Assembly (NCBI GenBank): GCA_050485745.1
Contig: JBJHBY010000103.1
Coordinates: 1-11,489 of the forward strand
DNA from: JBJHBY01 sp050485745
GTDB taxonomy: Bacteria; Pseudomonadota; Gammaproteobacteria; Pseudomonadales; CAMLJR01
Direction of reading: 5' to 3'
DNA length: 11,489 nucleotides
The notes under the pieces were generated by a model. The model ran no database searches. It was given only the letters and a program-made list of their open reading frames with translations, and was not told the DNA's origin. Positions 1 to 6,487 of this stretch are shown here, one piece after another. The stretch's first letter is position 1. Every line of letters begins with the position of its first letter. Both the position numbers and the translations under genes were made by a program.

Positions 1-414
1 CTGTTGCTCGGCATCGAGAAAATGAACGCGGCCGGCGAGTGACAGGTCGCGGTCGAACCAGGGGTTGAGCAGCACGCCGCCGTAGACCTCCACGCCCAGC
101 TGCAGATAGCCCTGCTGTACCAGCTCACCCCGGGGCTTCACCTTCAGACAGGGGCTGTCCGTGTGGGCGCCGATCATGCGCCAGCCCCCCAGTTCCGGGG
201 GACGGCGCCCGAGGTTGAACGCCACCAGGGAGGAACCATTGCGGCGCAGGAAATAGCGGCCGCCGGCCTGCAGTGACCAGCTCTCCCCCTCCGCCAGCTC
301 ATTGAAACCCGCGGCCCGCAGGATCACGCTCATGCGTTCGACGGCGTGGAACGGAGTGGGTGAACCCTGCAGAAACGGCAACAGCTCGCGGTTGAAGGCG
401 GCGCGTTCAGGCAT
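1..414 (-). CDS. apeB: M18 family aminopeptidase, N-terminal part (runs off left edge)
   Basis: The first 138 residues of a zinc-dependent M18 aminopeptidase, a cytosolic exopeptidase that removes N-terminal residues from peptides. The N-terminus (residues 7-27, FNRELLPFLQGSPTPFHAVE) is the family's opening helix. The signature IGAHTDSPCLKVKP lies at residues 81-94; H84 is the expected first zinc ligand and D86 the adjacent conserved acidic residue. The remaining ligands and the glutamate base lie outside the window, as the usual length is about 430 residues. The ATG is supported by AGGAG 8 nt upstream and by alignment with the family N-terminus. The gene lies 35 nt downstream of the small gene at 450-761 and is probably cotranscribed with it. 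Family assignment is firm; the peptide substrates are unknown. Confidence 0.93.
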   Translation of the reverse strand, partial: MPERAAFNRELLPFLQGSPTPFHAVERMSVILRAAGFNELAEGESWSLQAGGRYFLRRNGSSLVAFNLGRRPPELGGWRMIGAHTDSPCLKVKPRGELVQQGYLQLGVEVYGGVLLNPWFDRDLSLAGRVHFLDAEQQ

Positions 415-449
415 GGGGATGGCTCCTGCCAAGGTGATACGGTGAGGGC

Positions 450-761
450 TCAGGCGGTGACATCGATGCCGGCCAGCTCCACGCCGAGGCGTTCGAGGGG
501 GCCCGGCACGTTGTCCAGATAGGCGGCGATGGCGGCACGATTTCGCGGTGGTACGTCGTTGAGATCATCCGCCTGCCGCCGCTGGGCGTTCATGGCGGCC
601 AGGGCCTCGAGGACACCCCGGGATGGCGCGCCACGCTGGCGCGAGGTCGTGGTGGATTCGGCACCGTCGTCCCGGGGCACCGCTTCCCGCGCGGGCGCGC
701 GCGCTTCCGTCTCCCGGCCGGGAGGCAGCGGCAGCAGCTGGAAAGGGGCATCGAGGCGCAC
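450..761 (-). CDS. Small uncharacterised protein upstream of apeB (103 aa, GTG start)
   Basis: A 103-residue protein I cannot assign a function. It has a Pro/Arg/Ala-rich, probably disordered first two-thirds, then an ordered-looking C-terminus (about residues 70-103: a helix AAIAAYLDNV followed by LERLGVELAGIDVTA). It has no signal peptide, membrane segment or cysteines. The ending resembles short gammaproteobacterial hypothetical proteins that finish in an L-G-V/I-D-V/I-x-A motif; this is recall, not a search result. The GTG start is forced, because an in-frame TGA lies two codons upstream. The Shine-Dalgarno is poor, but a good extended -10 lies just upstream (788-816), predicting a leader of about 20 nt. 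The gene sits between tsaB and apeB in the same direction. Other frames are also open here because of high GC, so reality of the gene is likely rather than certain. Confidence 0.6.
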   Translation of the reverse strand: MRLDAPFQLLPLPPGRETEARAPAREAVPRDDGAESTTTSRQRGAPSRGVLEALAAMNAQRRQADDLNDVPPRNRAAIAAYLDNVPGPLERLGVELAGIDVTA

Positions 762-787
762 GGGTCATCACCGGACGAATTTCGCGC

Positions 788-816
788 AGTATAGCAGGAG
801 CGTGCCACGCTGCACC
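788..816 (-). promoter_or_regulatory. Candidate sigma70 extended -10 promoter for the small gene and apeB
   Basis: On the minus strand the hexamer TATACT (788-793) is preceded by TG one base upstream, giving an extended -10 (TGCTATACT). The -35 position at 17-bp spacing (811-816, GGTGCA) matches the consensus poorly, which is tolerated at extended -10 promoters. A start near 781 would give a leader of about 20 nt before the GTG at 761. It lies in the 96-bp gap after tsaB, the only AT-rich hexamer in that stretch. Confidence 0.5.
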
Positions 817-857
817 CACGCCCGGTATCCGCGGCGCGGGCTCCTGCGCGGCGGCGC

Positions 858-1532
858 TCAACTGCCTGTGCGCCAGGCGACTTCGTTGCGCAGGTACACC
901 GGCATGGCCTGCTCCGCGGCAACGCCCTCGCCCGCGCGCCAGGCCGTCGTGGCCAGGGGTATCAGTGCCCGCGCCCGGGGCTGGCAGCCGGGCAGGCTGT
1001 GCAGGCCCCGGGGCATGCCCTCGCAGGACCAGCCGCTGCCGGCGCCAAACACCTCCCCGGTGGGGCATTGCACGTCACCGGGCCGGCTCAGCCGCTCCTC
1101 GGCAACAGGGCGCGCCAGGCCATCCACGAAATGGAACAGCCCCCAGTAGACCTCGCCCATACGTGCATCCAGCGATGCCAGGCAGAGTGCATCCGCCTCG
1201 GCGGCGACCGGATCCCCTGCAAAGCTGTGGGCTTCCTGCGCCACCGCCGCCAGGGTGGAGACCGGCAACAGCGGTAGGTCGGTGGCAAAGGCCAGGCCCT
1301 GGGCCATGCTCACGGCAATGCGCAGGCCGGTAAAGGAGCCCGGCCCGCGCCCGAAGGCAATAGCGTCGAGCTGCCCCAGTGCCAGCCCCGCCTCCGCCAG
1401 CAGTTCATCGACCATGGGCAGCAGGCGCGCCGCGTGCTGCCGCGGATCCTCCACCACCCGCTCGCGCCACCCGGAAGCGTTACCCAGGGCGACAGAACAG
1501 CATTCAGTGGCGGTATCGATGGCCAGCAGCAT
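858..1532 (-). CDS. tsaB: tRNA N6-threonylcarbamoyladenosine biosynthesis protein TsaB
   Basis: TsaB is the inactive ASKHA-fold paralogue that heterodimerises with TsaD and, with TsaE, transfers threonylcarbamoyl to A37 of ANN-decoding tRNAs (t6A). This step is essential in many bacteria. The N-terminus MLLAIDTATECCSVAL (residues 1-16) is the ASKHA phosphate-1 strand-turn. GRGPGSFTGLR (61-71), followed by the SMAQGLA helix, is the TsaB/TsaD interface signature. At 224 residues it is full length (typical about 230). I chose the ATG at 1532; a reading frame open for 25 more codons (to 1607) adds a Cys/Pro-rich segment foreign to the family and overlaps mobA. A weak GAGAG lies 12 nt upstream. 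The divergent mobA start is only 32 bp away. Confidence 0.95.
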   Translation of the reverse strand: MLLAIDTATECCSVALGNASGWRERVVEDPRQHAARLLPMVDELLAEAGLALGQLDAIAFGRGPGSFTGLRIAVSMAQGLAFATDLPLLPVSTLAAVAQEAHSFAGDPVAAEADALCLASLDARMGEVYWGLFHFVDGLARPVAEERLSRPGDVQCPTGEVFGAGSGWSCEGMPRGLHSLPGCQPRARALIPLATTAWRAGEGVAAEQAMPVYLRNEVAWRTGS

Positions 1533-1564
1533 CACGGTAACATGCTCTCGACAGGAAGGCGGCC

Positions 1565-2224
1565 ATGGTAGCGGCGGCCGCCAGACAGGGCAAACCGCGC
1601 CGCACACGGCGCCAGGGGCAGCGCTTGGTCAGCCGGATCGGAATCAATGGCGTGATCCTCGCCGGGGGGGCTTCCTCGCGCCTGGGCGGGCGCAACAAGG
1701 CGCTGCTGCCCTGGCAGGGACGCAGCCTGATCGAGCACGCGGTGGCACGGCTGCGGCCCCAGGTCGAGCGCCTCTGGATCAGCGCCCATGGCGACGCGCG
1801 GCCCTACCATGCCCTGGGCCTGCCGATCTGTCTGGACCGCGCCAGCGAACGCCTGGGCCCACTCGCCGGCATCGCCAGTGCCCTCGCCCACTGCGAAAGC
1901 CCCTGGCTGCTGGTCGCGCCCTGCGACAACCCGCAACCACCCGCAGACCTGGCCGCAAGGCTGTTGCAGGCGGATACCGCCGACAGGCCGCGCTTCGCCC
2001 ATTGTGGCCGCGATCACTACCTCTGTGCACTGATCCCGATCTCCCTGCTGACCCCGCTGCAGGCCTACCTGGACGGTGGCGGGCGTCGCGTCGGCGACTG
2101 GTACCGGCAGTGCAATGCCATTGCGGTGGATTTCAGTGACTGCCCCGGGGGGTTCACCAATCTGAATGAGACGGGGGATTTCCGGCAACTCACCGCCGGA
2201 AGTGGCGGAGGTGGTGGCGACTGA
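1565..2224 (+). CDS. mobA: Molybdenum cofactor guanylyltransferase MobA
   Basis: The enzyme transfers GMP from GTP to molybdopterin-bound molybdenum to make the guanine dinucleotide cofactor used by DMSO-reductase-family enzymes. The sequence shows a nucleotidyltransferase GT-A fold: GVILAGGASSRLGGRNKALLP (about residues 28-48, the LAGGxSxRxGxxK nucleotide-binding loop), then GPLAGIASAL (about 99-108), APCDN (about 118-122, metal-binding aspartate) and a C-terminal NLNETGDF resembling the family's NxNTPxD end. At 219 residues it is slightly longer than E. coli MobA (194). The excess is an Arg-rich N-terminal stretch of about 22 residues. The ATG at 1565 has a strong AGGAAGG 5 nt upstream; a TTG at 1625 with AGGGG upstream would remove the extension. 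It is the only plus-strand gene, wedged between two minus-strand units. Confidence 0.94.
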   Translation: MVAAAARQGKPRRTRRQGQRLVSRIGINGVILAGGASSRLGGRNKALLPWQGRSLIEHAVARLRPQVERLWISAHGDARPYHALGLPICLDRASERLGPLAGIASALAHCESPWLLVAPCDNPQPPADLAARLLQADTADRPRFAHCGRDHYLCALIPISLLTPLQAYLDGGGRRVGDWYRQCNAIAVDFSDCPGGFTNLNETGDFRQLTAGSGGGGGD

Positions 2225-2230
2225 GCTCGT

Positions 2231-2259
2231 CCTGCCTGGGCCCTACCTGGCCAGGCAGG
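2231..2259. terminator. Hairpin at the convergent mobA / CoxE-like gene ends
   Basis: A perfect 9-bp inverted repeat (CCTGCCTGG at 2231-2239 and CCAGGCAGG at 2251-2259) with an 11-nt loop spans the 18-bp gap between the mobA stop and the opposing gene's stop. Its right arm lies in the last codons of the CoxE-like gene. The position suits a bidirectional terminator, but no T-run follows on either strand, so it may act only as a 3'-end stabiliser or with Rho. Confidence 0.4.
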
Positions 2260-3418
2260 CCATGGCCTCCTCCAGGCCACGCAGGGTCAGGGGGTACATA
2301 TGCCCCTCGAACTGACGCTGTACCAGGGCTGTGGACTGGGTCCACTCCCACTCCTCCGGCGGTACCGGGTTGAGCCAGATGGCCTTTGGATACGTGTCCA
2401 GCACCCGCTGCATCCACACCGCGCCGGATTCGTCGTTCCAGTGTTCCACGCTGCCGCCGGGCTGCACGATCTCATAGGGTGACATCGCCGCGTCACCAAT
2501 GAAAATGACCTTGTAGTCGGCGCTGTACTTGTGAAGGATATCCAGGGTGTTGATGCGCTCGTGGTGGCGGCGAATGCTGTTGCGCCACACGGACTCGTAG
2601 ATGTAATTGTGAAAATAGAAGTACTCCATGTGCTTGAATTCGCTGCGCGCGGCGGAGAACAACTCCTCGCAGAGGCGCACATGGGGGTCCATCGAACCAC
2701 CGACGTCGAAGAACAACAGCACCTTCACCGCGTTGTGGCGCTCAGGCACCATCTTCAGGTCGAGCAACCCGGCATTGCGTGCGGTGGAGCGGATGGTATC
2801 GTCCATGTCCAGCTCTTCCGCAGCACCGGTGCGGGCAAACTTGCGCAGGCGGCGCAGGGCCACCTTGATGTTGCGGGTGCCGATCTCGACGTCGTCATCG
2901 AGGTTGCGGAAGTCACGCCGCTCCCAGACCTTGGCAGCCTTTTTGTTGCGGCTCTCACCACCAACGCGAATGCCCTCGGGGTGATAGCCGGAGTGTCCGA
3001 AGGGTGAGGTGCCGCCGGTTCCGATCCATTTGTTGCCGCCCTCGTGGCGCTCCTTCTGTTCCTCCAGGCGCTTCCTGAATTCCTCGATGAGCTTTTCCAG
3101 GCCGCCGAGGGATTCGATCTTCGCCTTGTCGTCCTCACTCAGTTCGCGCATGAACTGGGCGCGCAGCCAGTCATCGGGAATCAGCGCGTCAATGATGTCA
3201 TCGACACTCTGCAGGTCGCGAAAGTACGCGCCGAAGGCGCGGTCAAAGCGGTCGAAGTATTTTTCGTCCTTGACCAGACAGGTACGGCTGAGGAAATAGA
3301 AATCGTCCACGCTGGCAAACACCAGGTGGCGCTGCAATCCCTCGATCAGCACCAGCAGCTCCTTGATGGAAACCGGGATGCCGCTGTCCTTGAGGGTGCG
3401 AAAAAAACCGATCAGCAT
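2243..3418 (-). CDS. CoxE-like VWA domain protein, partner of the MoxR ATPase
   Basis: A 391-residue cytoplasmic VWA protein of the CoxE-like family, which typically acts as adaptor for MoxR AAA+ chaperones in metal-cofactor insertion or complex assembly; the target here is unknown. The N-terminus MLIGFFRTLKDSGIPVSIKE starts an all-helical region (1-125). A glycine-rich segment follows (126-156), then a basic stretch, then the VWA domain from about 230. The metal-site motif is DVGGSM (238-243), with glycine where the canonical DxSxS has its first serine. GDAAM (308-312) supplies the later aspartate. There is no signal peptide or membrane helix. The start is the ATG 4 nt after the moxR stop, implying translational coupling; a GTG at 3439, inside moxR, would add 7 residues. 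Neither start has a clear Shine-Dalgarno. Confidence 0.92.
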   Translation of the reverse strand: MLIGFFRTLKDSGIPVSIKELLVLIEGLQRHLVFASVDDFYFLSRTCLVKDEKYFDRFDRAFGAYFRDLQSVDDIIDALIPDDWLRAQFMRELSEDDKAKIESLGGLEKLIEEFRKRLEEQKERHEGGNKWIGTGGTSPFGHSGYHPEGIRVGGESRNKKAAKVWERRDFRNLDDDVEIGTRNIKVALRRLRKFARTGAAEELDMDDTIRSTARNAGLLDLKMVPERHNAVKVLLFFDVGGSMDPHVRLCEELFSAARSEFKHMEYFYFHNYIYESVWRNSIRRHHERINTLDILHKYSADYKVIFIGDAAMSPYEIVQPGGSVEHWNDESGAVWMQRVLDTYPKAIWLNPVPPEEWEWTQSTALVQRQFEGHMYPLTLRGLEEAMACLAR

Positions 3419-3422
3419 GGTT

Positions 3423-4271
3423 TCAGCGACGCTGCTCACGACGGTGCATGAAGGCCAGGCGCTCCAGCAGCTGCACGTCCTGCTCGTTCTTCAGCAGGGC
3501 GCCATACAGCGGTGGAATCGCCTTGGACGGATCGCGATTGCGCAGGATCTCGTCGGGGATATCGTCCGCCAGCAGCAGTTTCAGCCAGTCAATCAACTCG
3601 GAGGTCGAGGGCTTTTTCTTCAGCCCGGGAATGCTGCGCAGCTCGAAGAAGACTTCCAGCGCTTCCTGGACCAGCGACTGCTGGATTCCCGGATAGTGCA
3701 CATCAATGATCTGGCGCATCGTATCGCGGTCGGGAAAGCTGATGAAGTGGAAGAAACAGCGCCGTAGAAAGGCGTCGGGCAGCTCCTTTTCATTGTTACT
3801 GGTGATGATGATGATCGGGCGCTGGCGCGCGCGCACGGTTTCGCCGGTTTCGTAGACGAAGAACTCCATGCGATCGAGTTCCTGCAACAGGTCATTGGGA
3901 AACTCGATGTCCGCCTTGTCGATTTCGTCGATCAGCAGAACACACTGTTCCTCGGCGGTAAACGCTTCCCACAGCTTGCCGCGCTTGATGTAGTTGGCAA
4001 CATCGTGCACACGCTCGCCACCCAGCTGTGAATCGCGCAGACGCGACACCGCATCGTATTCGTACAGGCCCTGCTGGGCCTTGGTGGTCGATTTGATATG
4101 CCAGGTCAACAGTGGTTTGCCCAGACCGCGGGCGACTTCCTCCGCGAGCAGGGTCTTGCCCGTGCCGGGCTCGCCCTTGATCAGCAGCGGGCGCTGCAGG
4201 GTGACGGCGGCGTTCACCGCCATGCGCAGATCGTCGGTGGCGACGTAGCGATCGGTACCTGAGAATTGCAT
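3423..4271 (-). CDS. MoxR family AAA+ ATPase
   Basis: A 282-residue cytoplasmic AAA+ ATPase of the MoxR group, hexameric chaperones that remodel proteins together with VWA partners. The sequence shows Walker A GEPGTGKT (33-40), Walker B VLLIDE (111-116), sensor 1 IIITSNN (154-160) and DAFLRRCFFHF (166-176) carrying the candidate arginine finger, followed by a helical lid with KKKPSTSELIDWLKLL. All ATPase residues are intact. Length and immediate coupling to a CoxE-like gene suggest the group typified by Pseudomonas PA2707; this is from memory and unverified. It is smaller than RavA (about 500 residues). The start fits the family N-terminus (MQFSGTDRYVATDDL). The upstream gap is 135 bp and holds a candidate promoter, so this gene and the CoxE-like gene may form their own transcription unit. 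Confidence 0.95.
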   Translation of the reverse strand: MQFSGTDRYVATDDLRMAVNAAVTLQRPLLIKGEPGTGKTLLAEEVARGLGKPLLTWHIKSTTKAQQGLYEYDAVSRLRDSQLGGERVHDVANYIKRGKLWEAFTAEEQCVLLIDEIDKADIEFPNDLLQELDRMEFFVYETGETVRARQRPIIIITSNNEKELPDAFLRRCFFHFISFPDRDTMRQIIDVHYPGIQQSLVQEALEVFFELRSIPGLKKKPSTSELIDWLKLLLADDIPDEILRNRDPSKAIPPLYGALLKNEQDVQLLERLAFMHRREQRR

Positions 4272-4301
4272 GAACAGACAGCCCTGGAACGGACCCCGGG
4301 C

Positions 4302-4317
4302 ACGCCACTGCGGGCGT
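4302..4317 (-). other. Small inverted repeat in the moxR leader
   Basis: ACGCC (4302-4306) and GGCGT (4313-4317) can form a 5-bp hairpin with a 6-nt loop, about 30-45 nt upstream of the moxR start. A separate 10-bp palindrome CCGGATCCGG lies at 4343-4352. In a sequence this GC-rich, both may be chance. No T-run follows, so a terminator is not supported. Confidence 0.2.
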
Positions 4318-4369
4318 CGCGATGACTGCGCCAGGGGGCGGGCCGGATCCGGATGAATCGGAAGCGTCT

Positions 4370-4398
4370 AGACTAGCGGCGCACCCGATTCGAATCAA
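4370..4398 (-). promoter_or_regulatory. Candidate sigma70 promoter for moxR and the CoxE-like gene
   Basis: On the minus strand TTGATT (4393-4398) and TAGTCT (4370-4375) are separated by exactly 17 bp. The -35 matches the consensus at four of six positions and the -10 at three of six. It lies just past the VWA gene stop in the largest gap of the window. It would give a leader of about 90 nt before the moxR ATG. The spacing and location support it, but the hexamers are only moderate. Confidence 0.35.
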
Positions 4399-4406
4399 GC
4401 CGGGCG

Positions 4407-6410
4407 CTACTTATCCGGAGTCTTCCGCCCCGTCTCGTCACCCTCCTCCTCACCGATCACATCCATGTTCCTTGCCGGATCGAGATCGATGGCCTCGTCC
4501 GGCAGGTCGAGGGGGTCGTCCAGAGCATCCAGCAGGGAAGCGACGCTGTCTTCCTCCGCCAGATCGGTGTCCAGCCCGGACTCAGGCATCTCCACGGCGG
4601 GGGCCGGCGTGGAGGTGCCGGAGCTGGCTTCGGCCCCGGGCTCGTCCACCACCACCTCGACCGGCAGCTCATCGGGCTGATCGTCGCGCACCACGCGCCA
4701 GGCCGCATAGCCCAGACCGGCGATGAGCAGGTGACCAGCGACCACCAGTGCGTAGAATACCCAGGACAGGCCGGTGTCCGTTTCCTCCGGCGCCGGCATC
4801 GACTCCGGTACCGGTTCGGCAGGCACCTCGGGGGGGTCGGCTTCAGGCTCGGGCGGGAGTTCTGTCTCCGACGGCGGCGCGCCGACGCGCAGCTGCATCG
4901 GGTCACTGATGAAGCTCAAGGGCTGCCCGTCGAGCAGGCGCCCCTCCACCTCGACATAGAACTCGTAAAGCCCGGTTTCATCCAGGCCCTTGATAGCGGC
5001 CTGCCAGTGGCGCTCCGCCACCGGCTCCAGACGCTGACCCAGGCCCCGGCCCGAGGGGCTGCGCAAGCGCACCAGGACATCCGTGGTTTCGAGGTCCACA
5101 TCCGGGTGCAACATGCGCACCGCGAGAGCCGGAACCTCGCCCGCGGTATCCAGTGTCACCTCGAAGGGTGCCAGCACCTGCACGCGGCGGCGTTCCTGCC
5201 GCTGGAAGGTGCCGCCATCCGCAGTCACCAGCAATTCGTAGTCACCGGGACGTGCCAGCATCGGCAGTGCCGCCTGGTAGCGCCCGCCCGCGGGTACGCG
5301 GCGCCCGCCGTGCAGGTCCAGCGTCCACTGCTGCGCATCCGCTTCCCGGCGCACCTCGCCACGCATCTGCACCACCCCCAGGAACCCGGGGCTCTGGATC
5401 GGCTGACCACCATCAACCAGGCGCGCTTCAAGTTGTGCTCCGCTGGTCACGAAACCGGTGACCGGCAGGGCACTGAGCTGCAGCTGCAGGTCGCTGACAA
5501 TGGTGACGCGACTACCCGGAATGGGCGCTTCACCAAGACGCCAGGTACCCGGTGCGGGCGCGTCCACAGTGATCAGCTCATAGCCCTCTCCACGGCGCCA
5601 GCGCATGTTGCCGGGGTGCGCCGCGGCGTCGTGCCGGGCACCATCCGGCGCCAGCAACTGCACCGCCGGTGTGTCGTCCTCTTTCAGCACCAGCACGGTC
5701 AGCTCGCGAATACCCGCATCGACCTGGAAGCGCTCTCCCTCCAGAGGCAGCTGCGGTGCCGGCGCCGCACGGTCAAGCGCATCGAGGAAGATACGACTGA
5801 GCTCCTCGGCACGCTGCGCCACCAGGGCCATCCCGCCGCTGTCGACAGACAGGCGCTCCATCAGCTCGTGATCGGCCTCTTCGGACAGCGCTACGGTATG
5901 CAGGATGAAACCACCCGCGCGCAGGCGTGGCAGCAGGTCGTCGACCAGGTAGCGCACCGCAGCGGCGTCTTCTTCGTCCGAGGGGCCGACATCGACGAAA
6001 CCGTCGGTCAGCAAAATGATATGACTGACCTGCCCGGGCTGGCGCCGGTCGAGGTCAAAAGCCGCCGCCTCCAGGGCCAGCGGAATATCGGTGAAAGGCG
6101 AGTCCGAGCGGATTCGCGCCGCGGCGGCGATGGCGCCCTCTCGCCAGTGGTGGTCAACGCGGCCAAACGGCACCATGACGTCGACGCCCTGGCCAAAGGA
6201 CCAGAACCCCCCAAGGCTACCAGCCGGATAGAGCCCCGCCAGCAACTCCATGGAGGGCTTGCGCAGGTTGTGCGGGTCGGTGCGGCGCATGGAGCCGGAA
6301 ATATCGATGAGCACCCGCACATCCGGCCCCTGCCCGGCGTGAACCAGCCCGGGACTGCCGCACAGGATAACCGTGATCACCAGCGCCACGAGGGTACGCA
6401 CTGGACGCAT
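4407..6410 (-). CDS. Secreted, membrane-anchored VWA domain protein (667 aa)
   Basis: A predicted type I membrane protein of unknown function. Residues 1-25 form a Sec signal peptide ending in VHA-G. The VWA domain follows directly with an intact metal site: DISGSM (36-41), T107 and LLTDG (133-137, D136). After about residue 230 come beta-rich segments that look like tandem Ig-like or carbohydrate-binding-type modules (about 235-505), then a Pro/Glu-rich spacer (about 510-547). One membrane helix follows (about 549-571, LSWVFYALVVAGHLLIAGLG) and a 93-residue cytoplasmic tail with 30 Asp/Glu and only 5 Lys/Arg. The bulk would face the periplasm. The ATG has GGCGGA close upstream. It follows a small membrane protein gene and precedes moxR; function with either is inferred from position only. 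Confidence 0.94.
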   Translation of the reverse strand: MRPVRTLVALVITVILCGSPGLVHAGQGPDVRVLIDISGSMRRTDPHNLRKPSMELLAGLYPAGSLGGFWSFGQGVDVMVPFGRVDHHWREGAIAAAARIRSDSPFTDIPLALEAAAFDLDRRQPGQVSHIILLTDGFVDVGPSDEEDAAAVRYLVDDLLPRLRAGGFILHTVALSEEADHELMERLSVDSGGMALVAQRAEELSRIFLDALDRAAPAPQLPLEGERFQVDAGIRELTVLVLKEDDTPAVQLLAPDGARHDAAAHPGNMRWRRGEGYELITVDAPAPGTWRLGEAPIPGSRVTIVSDLQLQLSALPVTGFVTSGAQLEARLVDGGQPIQSPGFLGVVQMRGEVRREADAQQWTLDLHGGRRVPAGGRYQAALPMLARPGDYELLVTADGGTFQRQERRRVQVLAPFEVTLDTAGEVPALAVRMLHPDVDLETTDVLVRLRSPSGRGLGQRLEPVAERHWQAAIKGLDETGLYEFYVEVEGRLLDGQPLSFISDPMQLRVGAPPSETELPPEPEADPPEVPAEPVPESMPAPEETDTGLSWVFYALVVAGHLLIAGLGYAAWRVVRDDQPDELPVEVVVDEPGAEASSGTSTPAPAVEMPESGLDTDLAEEDSVASLLDALDDPLDLPDEAIDLDPARNMDVIGEEEGDETGRKTPDK

Positions 6411-6442
6411 CCGCTTCCGCCTTCTGTTGCCTGTATCGCTTG

Positions 6443-6482
6443 AGGCACCTCTGAGCCATCGCCGAATTGATCAGAGGTGCCT
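6443..6482. repeat. Perfect 12-bp inverted repeat between small membrane protein and VWA genes
   Basis: AGGCACCTCTGA (6443-6454) is exactly repeated in reverse complement at 6471-6482, with a 16-nt AT-richer loop. Reading the minus strand, it begins 5 nt after the TAA of the small membrane protein gene and ends 32 nt before the VWA ATG. No T-run follows in the transcribed direction, so a classical intrinsic terminator is not supported. An mRNA stabiliser or attenuator hairpin, or a dyad operator, are the alternatives. Confidence 0.75.
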
Positions 6483-6487
6483 GATTG

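Noticed and set aside
529..1333. Several long overlapping open frames on both strands across the small gene and tsaB
   Set aside because: They lack recognisable motifs, are Arg/Ala/Pro-rich in the way of GC-shadow frames, and conflict with tsaB and the promoter-preceded small gene.
1533..1607. Extension of tsaB upstream to 1607
   Set aside because: The 25 extra residues are foreign to TsaB, and the family start MLLAIDTATE is at 1532. The extension would also overlap the mobA ribosome site and start.
4731..6443. A 570-codon open frame on the plus strand opposite the membrane VWA gene
   Set aside because: It is exactly antisense to a gene with a clear signal peptide, metal site and membrane helix. 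Its composition (His/Arg/Gln-rich, no motifs) is that of a high-GC shadow frame.
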